From Bacteroides sp. (GTDB taxonomy: Bacteria; Bacteroidota; Bacteroidia; Bacteroidales; Bacteroidaceae), in contig DXOJ01000490.1 in the NCBI GenBank assembly GCA_019412865.1, positions 1-41,859 on the forward strand: a stretch of 41,859 bases of DNA. Direction: 5' to 3'. A program made the translations under genes and the position numbers. Shown piece by piece: positions 17,303-26,500 of this stretch (position 1 is the first letter of the stretch; the number at the start of each line of letters is the position of its first letter). A model generated the notes under the pieces. It worked only from the letters and a program-made list of their open reading frames with translations. It did no database searches and was not told where the DNA came from.

Positions 17303-17440
17303 TGCGATAAACAGAAGCATGTCCATAGACGGATTACGGTTTCAAATACCAATTTTACTGATTGGATATCGCTTGCTTTCAGCAGAATAACACAAATTAC
17401 CTATTCACTAACCGATATTACTGATTCTTTCAGGGAAAGG

Positions 17441-17470
17441 TTGCTTGTATATAAAAATCTGCTATCTTTG
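17441..17470 (+). promoter_or_regulatory. Promoter of the AraC-type regulator
   Basis: TTG at 17441-17443, a 19-bp spacer and TATCTTTG at 17463-17470 match the Bacteroides -33/-7 promoter. The regulator start codon is 24 bp downstream at 17495. Confidence 0.65.
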
Positions 17471-17494
17471 CCATAGAAATAAAGAATAGAGAGT

Positions 17495-18391
17495 ATGGGA
17501 ACAATCATAAAGTTAGATTCGGTGCAAGATTACAACGAACTGTTGGGAGTAGAGACTGTTCATCCATTGGTAAGCGTAGTCGATTTTTCTGAATTGGAGA
17601 GTGTCCGCCACTGTCTCAAGAATTTTGGTTTTTACTGCATTTTCCTCAAACATATCGATTGCGGCCCGCTGCTTTACGGACGTAACCAATACGATTATCA
17701 AGAAGGAACATTAGTCTTTATTGCACCGGGGCAGGTTGCCGGTGTTGATGACGGCAAAGTATCGTATCGGTATAAAGGATGGTGTCTGATGTTCCATCCC
17801 GATTTGCTGCGCGGTACCTCTCTCGGACGTCGCATGGCAGATTACTCGTTCTTTTCTTACTCGTCGAACGAAGCATTGCATATGTCCGAACGCGAACAGC
17901 AAATTATCATTAACTGTTTCCACGAAATCAAGGAAGAGCTGCAACACGCCATTGACAAGCACTCTAAACAAATCATTACGGCCAATATCGAAGTGTTGCT
18001 CAACCACTGCGTCCGTTTTTACGACCGCCAGTTCGTGACACGTGAAACGGCGAACAAAGACTCGCTAACTCGTTTCGAGGAACTATTACGTGGTTATTTT
18101 GCTTCGGATAAACCCCAGCAACTCGGCTTACCTTCGGTGGCATGGTGCGCTGACCAACTACATTTATCCGCTAATTATTTCGGTGATCTTATTAAGAAAG
18201 AAACAGGTAAATCGGCACAAGAGTATATCCAGCTGACCACCATCGACCGTGCTAAAGAATTGCTGATTGAAGGTAATAAATCGGTTAGCGAAATCGCCTA
18301 CGAATTAGGCTTTAAATACCCACATCATTTAAGCCGGTTATTCAAAAAAGTGGTTGGAGTGGCTCCGAATGAATATAGGATAACAAATTAA
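17495..18391 (+). CDS. AraC-family transcriptional regulator
   Basis: A 298-residue regulator. Residues about 30-170 form a cupin-like effector domain ('GTLVFIAPGQVAGVDDG', 'GWCLMFHPDLLRG'). The C-terminal AraC DNA-binding domain (about 190-297) has two helix-turn-helix units: 'SVAWCADQLHLSANYFGDLIKK' in the first, then 'SVSEIAYELGFKYPHHLSRLFKK' and the closing 'VGVAPNEYR'. It is divergent from the hydrolase/cupin/flavodoxin operon, with about 140-340 bp between the starts depending on which start is used, so control of that operon is the natural inference. Length is normal and no damage is visible, in contrast to two genes of its likely target operon. Confidence 0.9.
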   Translation: MGTIIKLDSVQDYNELLGVETVHPLVSVVDFSELESVRHCLKNFGFYCIFLKHIDCGPLLYGRNQYDYQEGTLVFIAPGQVAGVDDGKVSYRYKGWCLMFHPDLLRGTSLGRRMADYSFFSYSSNEALHMSEREQQIIINCFHEIKEELQHAIDKHSKQIITANIEVLLNHCVRFYDRQFVTRETANKDSLTRFEELLRGYFASDKPQQLGLPSVAWCADQLHLSANYFGDLIKKETGKSAQEYIQLTTIDRAKELLIEGNKSVSEIAYELGFKYPHHLSRLFKKVVGVAPNEYRITN

Positions 18392-18526
18392 CCGGTCTTT
18401 CTATCATCATCCAGTTTTGAAGAACAATGGTCGGTGTAACGCAATAGAGCCTTTATTTAGTCAATAATAAACTTTCATTTTATTATTGTATTTAAGATCT
18501 TCCAGTGCAAAGAATAAAGAATTTCA

Positions 18527-18554
18527 GTGCATAAATTTATAATAGTTTATGCAC
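18527..18554. repeat. Palindrome upstream of the tandem repeats
   Basis: GTGCATAAA at 18527-18535 pairs perfectly with TTTATGCAC at 18546-18554 around a 10-base AT-rich centre. It ends 10 bp before the 22-bp repeat array. It could be an operator or a site for an inverting recombinase. No T-run follows, so a terminator is unlikely. Confidence 0.6.
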
Positions 18555-18564
18555 TCGGGTAGTT

Positions 18565-18652
18565 GTCACCTTGTAACAGGACAATAGTCACCTTATAAAG
18601 AGATAAATGTCACCTTATAATATGATATTTGTCACTCTGTAAGATGATAACT
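18565..18652. repeat. Four 22-bp tandem repeats
   Basis: Four units start at 18565, 18587, 18609 and 18631 with exact 22-bp spacing. Each opens with a conserved 12-mer: GTCACCTTGTAA, GTCACCTTATAA twice, then GTCACTCTGTAA. A variable 10-mer follows, usually containing GATA. The period equals about two helical turns, so bound proteins would line up on one face of the DNA. Confidence 0.8.
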
Positions 18653-18889
18653 TTCTTTGAAGGAAAGGAAAAGAAGAGAAAAGCACTAAAGATACAAAAT
18701 TAATCTATGAAAAACAAGAGTGCAACAGGAAATTAGTATCAACCTGCCACACTAAATGCCATACTTTAAAGTGCCTACCTAATCTTATCAATGATTTAAC
18801 AGAAAATATATCCATTATGCGAAAACAAATCTAAAACGATGTTGTTGATACCGAATCCATTTTGATTTCCTGTTTAAATCTTGACTATT

Positions 18890-19756
18890 ATGAATGTACG
18901 GCTTATACATTCTTTCTATATGGCAGTTTTATTGGGATTTACCAATTCCTGCATATCCGATGATCTTTCCGATTGCCCCAGCCCTCAATATATAGTACAG
19001 GTATCTGTAAAAGATAAGAATTATAAGAATATTGGCGACTTTCCATAACTTGAATCTAAAGAAGAGAATGCACCGTTCCAACGTTTTGAAGGAACGATCT
19101 GTTATACTTTAAGTGAATCGACTACCCGTGCCCTTGTGAAAGAGTCTTCCGTGATGACAGTTTACGGTGAAGGCCAGACATACCCTATTATTCTTACCGA
19201 TATTCCGGAGGGAGAATATATTCTGACTGTATGGGGAAATATGCCACCGGAGTATCCGGCAGGTATCTTGCACCAGGATACCAAAGAGCATACGGACATG
19301 TATATGACTACCCGTACACTCCGGCTTGACCGTTCCTATCAGACAACCGAACTTTCATTGGAACGAACCAAAGGTCTGTTCCTGTTACTTTGCTCCAACT
19401 TTCCGGCTACAGTGACAAGTGTAGGTCAAAGTATCAATCATCTTTATCAATCAGTAGATGCAAATTTCAATTATACAGGTAATACGAATGTAGAAAAACG
19501 TGTACCATTGCAGCCAACCATATCTACATGGCTTGCCCCCACTTCAGAAGGCCCCTCAAAAGTAAAGCTCATTTTTTATACGGATGACACAGGGGCAACT
19601 GCCCCCTTTCCGGAACTGCCGGAGATGGACCTCACCATGAAGCGCAACGAAATATCAGCTATCGCTGTAGATTATAAAAAAACAGATGGTGTATGTGAAG
19701 TCTGGATGTTCGTCCAAAAACAATGGGTCATGATTCATCGTCTGGATATACAATGA
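18890..19756 (+). pseudogene. Mfa2/FimB-type pilus anchor lipoprotein gene with in-frame stop
   Basis: From the ATG at 18890 the frame reads a lipoprotein signal 'FTNSC' and the Mfa2/FimB opening ISDDLSDCP. At codon 53 (19046-19048) it meets TAA in the context 'IGDFP-stop-LESKE'. The same frame then runs on without a break to the stop at 19756, through 'FEGTICYTLSE', 'STTRALVKE' and 'VWGNMPPEYP', so one base change (CAA to TAA) accounts for the interruption. An intact protein would be 288 residues. A GTG at 19136 could restart translation but would give a product with no signal peptide. FimB/Mfa2 proteins anchor type V pili and limit their length. First gene of the pilus cluster, 35 bp before the pilin gene. 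Confidence 0.75.
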
Positions 19757-19791
19757 TTATTCCCTTATTTTTTACTAAAACCTTTACGATT

Positions 19792-20874
19792 ATGAAGAAA
19801 TGGATGTTTTTTGTTGCAGCAAGCCTGTCTGTATTTGCTGCATGCTCTAATGAAGATGATCTGACTGTCCAACCCCAGCCGGAGGACGGTAGCGTTACTT
19901 TTGAACTTTCGGCCGTGAATAAACTTAGTGGTGGAATTTCCACCCGCACTCCGGTGTATAGCCAGGAAGCTTCCCAACATGTCACCCGGGTTAGCATTTA
20001 TGCTTTCCAATTTGCTTCTGCCAGTTCCAGCTATCTGTATTATAAGACTTATACAGTGACAGACTGGAGTGATGGAACTACTTTTAAACACTTTGCCGTG
20101 CCTGATGGAAACAAGCTTCCGGGGGGAACCTATAAGTTTTTGGCAGTAGGACGCGATGCTTCAGACTTGTTCAGTATAGCTACGCCAACATCTACTACGA
20201 CCTATGGTGATATGCTGGCTACGATTACGAGTACGGGACAGGAGTCTGAAATTTTTTCAGGCTCGGCAGATGCTACAGTTACCGATCAAGGTGCTCGCAT
20301 AAGCATTGAAATGACCCGTAAAGTTGCCGGTATTCTCGGATATTTTAAAAATGTGCCACAACAGTTGAATAACAGTACAGTGCGATACTTACGCCTGGCG
20401 GTGAGCAATTCTAATCAACAAGTGAATCTGACTACCGGAACAGGTATTAATACGACTCCTGTCTCCTATAATATCATAAACCTTGGTTTGTCCGGGCAGG
20501 CTGTTTCCAATGGTGTATTTGCAGGGAATGATCTTTCATCGCAGGGAGTCGTAAAAGTTGCCAACTCACAGTTGGGCGGTGCTTTCTATATGCCGGTTAG
20601 TGGAGTAACCATGGTTCTTGGACTCTATGACACTTCGAATACGGCTATCAAGGAATGGACTGTGAAAGATAATACCAGCAATGCTACCACTTTTGACATT
20701 TTGGCTAATCACTTCTATTCTTTAGGAACCAAAGGAGCTGCCGGCAGCACGAATGGCGGTACTCCGGGTGACCCGGGCGATGATGATAATCCGATTGATT
20801 TATTAATTGACCAAAATATAGTAATTACAATCAGTCCGGCATGGTCATTGATTCATAACCTCATCATCCAGTAA
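19792..20874 (+). CDS. Fimbrillin (FimA/Mfa-type pilin lipoprotein)
   Basis: I start the protein at the ATG at 19792 (360 residues), where a lipoprotein signal with lipobox VFAAC begins; the longer frame upstream overlaps the previous gene. The mature part opens with charged residues and then ISTRTPVYS, a likely Arg cleavage site for pilin maturation. Two beta-sandwich domains follow, with 'LPGGTYKFLAVGRD' in the first and 'FDILANHFYSLGTKG' near the end of the second, a pattern typical of fimbrillins. A Gly/Pro/Asp linker leads to a hydrophobic C-terminal strand ending LIHNLIIQ, which may take part in strand exchange. Expected to form the shaft or tip of a type V pilus. Confidence 0.8.
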   Translation: MKKWMFFVAASLSVFAACSNEDDLTVQPQPEDGSVTFELSAVNKLSGGISTRTPVYSQEASQHVTRVSIYAFQFASASSSYLYYKTYTVTDWSDGTTFKHFAVPDGNKLPGGTYKFLAVGRDASDLFSIATPTSTTTYGDMLATITSTGQESEIFSGSADATVTDQGARISIEMTRKVAGILGYFKNVPQQLNNSTVRYLRLAVSNSNQQVNLTTGTGINTTPVSYNIINLGLSGQAVSNGVFAGNDLSSQGVVKVANSQLGGAFYMPVSGVTMVLGLYDTSNTAIKEWTVKDNTSNATTFDILANHFYSLGTKGAAGSTNGGTPGDPGDDDNPIDLLIDQNIVITISPAWSLIHNLIIQ

Positions 20875-20909
20875 CAGAAACAGAATAGTAGATTTTGAGA
20901 ATAACAGGT

Positions 20910-21935
20910 ATGAAATTGACAAATCATATAATAGCCTTGTTAACGGGAATAGGAATGATTCTCCTGGGTGGATGTTCCACGGAAGAGAATCGGGACCTAC
21001 TCCCGGATGAAAGCATCGTTCCTGTACATTTGGCTATCAGCGGAAATAGCAGTTATACCCGTGCACCGGGTGATGCTGCCCTTTCAGTGAACAGGATACT
21101 GATTTTGCCTTTCCGTAAAACGAATGAAGCATTGACGGATGATCCTGCCAATTTCGTACCTGAATACAGTTCGGCACGTCAACTGAATGTTAGTTCGTTT
21201 CCAGCAGTTGCTACCATGCTGAACTTATCTGCTGCGTCCACTTATCAGCTGGTAATAATCGGTTATAACCAAAGCGATTATGATTTTGCGAATCAGAATA
21301 GCGCTACACGGAAGTTCAGTATTGCTTCTACCGTTACACCTGCCACACTGGCAAACTTGTATCTGCAGCCAGCCAATGCACCGATTGTGCCGGAATTATT
21401 TTCCTGTACCGGGACCGGCTATTTGAAAAACGCCATGGTAGGACAAAAATTCAAACCTTCGCAGGTGGATAATGTGCAGGGAACGCTTACGCGGTTAGCA
21501 AGTGCCCTAAGCTTGCAAGTGAATAACGTTCCGGGTTATGTAAACACTATGACTCTAATAGCCGAACAGCTTGTAACGGGTATCAGGATTACGGATGCCG
21601 CCCCCTTGGTATGGCAGACGGCCGATGATAGTGGAACAAAGACATTAGGAACGCAAATGCCTGTTTCGGGCAGTGTGAGTTTTAATCTTTATATGCTGCC
21701 GACTACCACAACCAGGAATACATTACTTTATTTGGATGTAGCGTATGGAACCGGCTTCAAGGAACGATATACAGTGAAGATTCCCGATCAGACAGGAGTC
21801 GTGTCAGGCAACCGCATTACGTTCGATTCCAATCATTGGGTAAAGATTACAGGAAATTATTCCTCTATTAACCTGGGATTTACCTTATCCGGTGACATCA
21901 ACCTGGATGATAATGCATGGGATGATATTCAATAA
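20910..21935 (+). CDS. Fimbrillin-like pilus lipoprotein
   Basis: The ATG at 20910 gives 341 residues with a lipoprotein signal (ILLGGC). A TTG at 20895 would add five residues ahead of the signal and is less likely. Like the gene before it, it has an early Arg motif (SSYTRAPGD) and beta-sandwich segments ('STYQLVIIGYNQSDYDF', 'GSVSFNLYMLPTTTTRN'), and the distinctive 'VNRILILPFRKT' after the cleavage site. This pattern fits the fimbrillin superfamily, probably a minor or tip subunit; which one cannot be told. It lies 35 bp after the pilin gene and 2 bp before the next. Confidence 0.7.
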   Translation: MKLTNHIIALLTGIGMILLGGCSTEENRDLLPDESIVPVHLAISGNSSYTRAPGDAALSVNRILILPFRKTNEALTDDPANFVPEYSSARQLNVSSFPAVATMLNLSAASTYQLVIIGYNQSDYDFANQNSATRKFSIASTVTPATLANLYLQPANAPIVPELFSCTGTGYLKNAMVGQKFKPSQVDNVQGTLTRLASALSLQVNNVPGYVNTMTLIAEQLVTGIRITDAAPLVWQTADDSGTKTLGTQMPVSGSVSFNLYMLPTTTTRNTLLYLDVAYGTGFKERYTVKIPDQTGVVSGNRITFDSNHWVKITGNYSSINLGFTLSGDINLDDNAWDDIQ

Positions 21936-21937
21936 TA

Positions 21938-23482
21938 ATGATAAAAGCCATGAAAACAGCTTATTTGGCAATAGTAGCTTTATTCTTTTCCTTTCTCTTT
22001 GCCGGTTGTGACAAGGAGGAGGACAATCTATCGGAACCATCTTCCGGAAATCAATCTTCGGAGGGAGCTACATCGGATATACCTGACGGATATTTTGAGG
22101 TTCTGTTTTCGCCAAAGGAATCTCCCGATACTCGCGCCGCAGTTTCCGGTTCAGATCTCCGGGTACGTAGCATCCGTTATGTCATCTATAAGGCTACCGG
22201 TGAGTTTGTGAAAGAAAAAGTAGTATTAAAACCTACTGATTCCGCTCCGGTATGGCCTTTAGCCGCCATGAGAGATACGCTTCCCAAAGGACAATATACC
22301 GCTGTGTTCCTTGCGAATATGGATAAAACACAATTTCCGATATCAGGAACAGGAGGAAGCACTTATTCGGATCTATTGACTAATTATCAGACTATGCGTG
22401 CCAATGCCCGTATCAATCTGCCCGGTTCGGAGTTCTCCGACACTTCTGAATTTTATTTTGCAAGTGTGAGTTTTTCGAATACGTCATCACAACCTTCTGT
22501 TTTGTTACAACGTATTATTACAATGCTTAATCTCCGCCGTGTGTTTGTGGACTCGCAAACGGCATTGAACTCGCTTACAAACAATATCGTAACTCAAATC
22601 GGTTATAAAAATATAATAAAGACTACGGTACAAGGAGTCCTTCCGGGTTTGCTGAAAACGGCTATGGATTTGGGAACACTAGGGAATGCGGTATATGCTG
22701 TGGTGGGAGGATTGGATGCTGCAGTCAATTTGGTGACCAATGCATTGGTTCAACCGGTAACTGATGCATTATATAATCAGTTGTTGCAACAATTAGTGAA
22801 TGAAATAGGCCGGACTCTTTCCGGTAACGCCACACAGGATGGTGCTTTGGGAGCTTTGGGAAATTTGTTGAACCCCTGGCGTGGTAGTGATGCTGCCTAT
22901 GCTTTGGTTACCATTAATAACTTTCCGAAAGCTATAGATTTAGATTTGAATGTGACGGACACTTATTCCGGCGATCATCGCTTCCGTTACAGCTTTCCCC
23001 CCACTCCCGGAACCACTAATAGTGAAAAAGATATTCTTATCAGAGGATTCCACGGTGTGTTTAACGTGCGGGAGATTCATGTAGCCAACCCCGGACTTAT
23101 CTCCGGTTTACTGGTTGATGAAGTTATAGACGGCAGTCTGTTGCTGAATGGCGCACTGGTGAATATAACCGATCCTATTCAGGCCACAGTAGAGACTAAC
23201 TATCGTTATCGGTCAGATTACTCTTTCGTCAGCCTGGGATTGAAATCATATACCCAACAAACAGATGGCAATCATTCGCTGACTCTTTCTGTGAAATTGT
23301 CTAATATAGCTAATTTAAATGGTATCTTGGAGGGGATTCCACTCCTGGGTCCTGTACTAAATATTACAATTAAAGGGTTAATAGGCAATGTAACGGTCAG
23401 TGTGCCTATCAATCTTCCTTTATTGGGGGCCGATAATCTTAGCTTATCCGGTAGTTGGAAAACGCCACCAGTGAAATATTAG
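21938..23482 (+). CDS. Pilus-cluster lipoprotein with hydrophobic central region, possible tip protein
   Basis: A 514-residue lipoprotein (lipobox LFAGC; start at 21938, with a second Met at residue 5). The N-terminal half resembles a fimbrillin/FimB sandwich: an early SPDTRAAV, 'VRSIRYVIYKATGEF', 'LPKGQYTAVFLANMDK'. Residues about 205-290 are unlike pilins, being long, hydrophobic and apparently helical ('GVLPGLLKTAMDLG', 'VYAVVGGLDAAVNLVTNAL'). The C-terminal part returns to beta character and has another hydrophobic run 'GILEGIPLLGPVLN'. The last gene of the pilus operon is often a tip adhesin, and the insert would suit binding or membrane contact, but I do not recognise its family and the role is inferred from position only. 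Confidence 0.6.
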   Translation: MIKAMKTAYLAIVALFFSFLFAGCDKEEDNLSEPSSGNQSSEGATSDIPDGYFEVLFSPKESPDTRAAVSGSDLRVRSIRYVIYKATGEFVKEKVVLKPTDSAPVWPLAAMRDTLPKGQYTAVFLANMDKTQFPISGTGGSTYSDLLTNYQTMRANARINLPGSEFSDTSEFYFASVSFSNTSSQPSVLLQRIITMLNLRRVFVDSQTALNSLTNNIVTQIGYKNIIKTTVQGVLPGLLKTAMDLGTLGNAVYAVVGGLDAAVNLVTNALVQPVTDALYNQLLQQLVNEIGRTLSGNATQDGALGALGNLLNPWRGSDAAYALVTINNFPKAIDLDLNVTDTYSGDHRFRYSFPPTPGTTNSEKDILIRGFHGVFNVREIHVANPGLISGLLVDEVIDGSLLLNGALVNITDPIQATVETNYRYRSDYSFVSLGLKSYTQQTDGNHSLTLSVKLSNIANLNGILEGIPLLGPVLNITIKGLIGNVTVSVPINLPLLGADNLSLSGSWKTPPVKY

Positions 23483-23556
23483 AATATTATATGGTCTTTT
23501 ACTCATAAGGAATACAAAATAAGTCAGGCTTTTAACAGATATTCATTCGAATATAT

Positions 23557-23564
23557 TATCTTTG
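23557..23564 (+). promoter_or_regulatory. -7 promoter motif for the hybrid two-component regulator
   Basis: TATCTTTG matches TAnnTTTG, 25 bp upstream of the regulator ATG at 23590. The regulator therefore probably has its own promoter and is not part of the pilus transcript. Confidence 0.55.
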
Positions 23565-23589
23565 TTTCAGTTTAACTGACCTAATCCCC

Positions 23590-26500
23590 ATGAGAACAAG
23601 AACCTTTATTCTACTATGCATAACATTCATTATACAGTTTGCAGGTGTCTTTCCCCTTCAAGCCGGGCATTATTATTACAAGCAAATCTCCCTGAAAGAC
23701 GGACTGCCTTCTACCGTACGATGCATCCTGACGGATGAACAAGGTTTTGTATGGATTGGAACCCGTTCCGGACTGGGACGATATGACGGGCACGAACTCA
23801 AAAAGTATATTCATCAGGCAGACCATCCTCATTCTCTCCCTCACAACTTAATCAATCAGATAACAGAAGACAAACAAAATAACATCTGGATTCTGACAGA
23901 TAAGGGAGTGGCATGTTACCAGCGACAAAGCGATGACTTCTTCATACCTACGGACGAAAAAGGAAATAACATCTTAGCCTACTCGACTTGCTTAATGAAA
24001 GACGGAGTTTTATTCGGTTCACAAAACAAAGTCTATTTCTATAACTACCAGAATTCCTCTCTCCGACTTTTACAGACATTTAATCAAGAACCCAATTTCA
24101 ATATCACACTGCTAAGTTTGTGGAATGCACATACTCTTCTTTGTTGCAGTCGATGGCAGGGACTACTTCTTCTGGATTTAAATACGGGCAAACACAGTCC
24201 TCCTCCTTTTGACTGCGGAAAGGAAATCATGAATATGCTTATTGATTCACAAAACAGAATATGGATAGCCCCCTACAACGAAGGCATCAGATGTTTCACC
24301 CCTGACGGCAAACAATTGGCTTCGTATACCACACACAACTCGAATTTAAACAATAATGTTGTCTTGAGTCTTGCCGAACGGGAAGGGAAAATATGGATCG
24401 GAACGGACGGAGGAGGTATCAATATCCTCGAACCAGAAACGGGACGTTTCTCTTTATTGGAGCACGTACCGGGAAGCGACAACTACTCACTGCCTGCTAA
24501 CTCTATTCTCTGTCTTTACAATGACCGGAACAACAATATATGGGCAGGAAGTATCCGTAACGGTCTTATCAGTATCCGGGAAGTTTCTATGAAAACTTAC
24601 ACGGATGTATTGCCGGGCAGTGATCGCGGATTAAGCAATAATACCGTACTAAGTCTCTACCAGGAAGCTGATGACCGCATCTGGATAGGTACGGACGGTG
24701 GAGGTCTCAATCTTTTTAATCCTCTTACGGAGAAATTCACCCACTTTCCTTCCACATGGGAAGACAAAGTTGCATCCATTTGCCCCTTTACCTCTGGCAA
24801 TCTACTGCTTTCTATCTTCTCACAAGGTGTATTTGTATTCAATCCGTCAACGGGAAAGAAAACCCCTTTCATTATCATTGATTCCGAAACATCTACACGC
24901 CTCGGAAGCCGGGGAAAAACAGTAAACTTATTCCAAAATACGCCTCACAGCGTACTGTTACTGGGAGACCATGTCTACCAATACCACTTGAAAGAACAAA
25001 CATTCAGTATTGCCACCGAACAACAAGGAGCAGACATTATCGGCGCTATTTTACCTGTAACAAATTATCAGAATTACACGTATCTGAACGATACCAAACA
25101 TATCTTCAGGCTGGATAATCATACCAACCGCCTCGAAGTATTGTACCAATGCAGCGGAGACACTCTTCTTAATTCTGTTTCACGGGATGAATACGGAAAC
25201 TTCTGGATAGGAAACAATTACGGATTGACGCACTATCATCCTGCCACCCAAGAACAGACTCCGATGCCGACCTCCCTCTTTGGGGAAGTCACCCAGATAG
25301 TATGCGACCAACAAGGAAAGGTATGGATAGGAACAGATAACATGCTTTTCGCCTGGCTAATCAAAGAAAAGAAATTCGTTCTATTCGGTGAATCTGACGG
25401 TGTCATTCAGAATGAGTATCTATCCAAACCTCGTTTATTAAGTTCGCAGGGAAATATTTATATGGGTGGCGTGAAAGGATTGTTGCATATTAACAGTAAT
25501 TTGCCTTTAATCACTTCCGAATTCCCGCAATTACAACTTTCGGATGTGATTATCAACGGAGAATCCGTTAATGATAAACTAAGTGGTACTCCTGTGGGTA
25601 TTTCCGCTCCTTGGAACAGTAACATAACCATTAGAATCATGTCGAAAGAAAAAGATATCTTCCGGCAGAAAGTATACAGATATCAGATAGAAGGACTGAA
25701 CGATCAGCAAATCGAATCATATAACCCTGAATTGGCCATACGTTCACTTCCTCCGGGAAGTTATAAGATTATGGCTTCCTGTACGGCCAAAGATGGCAGC
25801 TGGATTCCCAGTCAGGAAGTATTGGAACTAACCATTCTCCCTCCCTGGTATCGGACATGGTGGTTTATTCTCTGTTGTGCTATTTTCATTGCCGCTATCA
25901 TTGTTGAAACTTTCAGAAGAACCCTGAAACGTAAGGAAGAGAAGCTGAAATGGGCTATGAAGGAACATGAGCAACAGGTATATGAAGAAAAAGTACGTTT
26001 CCTTATTAATATCAGTCATGAGTTGCGCACACCTTTAACGCTCATACATGCGCCACTTAGCCGGATATTGAAATCGCTTTCTGCCGAAGATACACAATAT
26101 TTGCCAATAAAGGCAATCTACCGTCAGTCGCAACGGATGAAGAACCTTATTAATATGGTACTCGATGTACGCAAGATGGAGGTTGGCGAAAGCAAATTGC
26201 AGATACAGCCGTATGCTCTCAATCAATGGATTGAACATGTATCCCAAGATTTCATCAGTGAAGGTGGAGCAAAGAACGTCCGCATCCGTTATCAGCTTGA
26301 TCCACATATCGATACTGTAAGTTTTGATAAAGATAAGTGTGAGATTATTCTAAGCAATCTGCTTATCAATGCCTTGAAACACAGCCCGCAGGATGCAGAA
26401 ATAATAATTATGTCGGAGTTGCTTTCCGAAGAAAATAGCGTACGTATCTCCATCATTGACCGGGGAAACGGATTGAAACAAGTAAATACACAGAAACTCT

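Larger units (their letters stand above)
18392..18889. other. Non-coding region between the AraC gene and the pilus cluster
   Basis: About 500 bp without a coding frame. It carries a palindrome (18527-18554) and a 22-bp tandem repeat array (18565-18652). I found no perfect TAnnTTTG promoter for the pilus operon; the nearest partial match lies around 18856-18863. Confidence 0.5.

Noticed and set aside
17152..17352. Longer N-terminus for the hydrolase starting at 17352
   Set aside because: It would place 67 residues ahead of a clear signal peptide, begins upstream of the -7 motif at 17295-17302, and contains an aldo/keto reductase remnant.
18565..18652. Tandem 12-bp cores with variable 10-bp gaps as a mini CRISPR array
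   Set aside because: The cores are far too short, the gaps are about 10 bp rather than about 30, and no cas genes are present.
19136..19756. A separate functional gene starting at the GTG at 19136
   Set aside because: The frame is the in-frame remainder of the interrupted Mfa2/FimB gene and has no signal peptide of its own.
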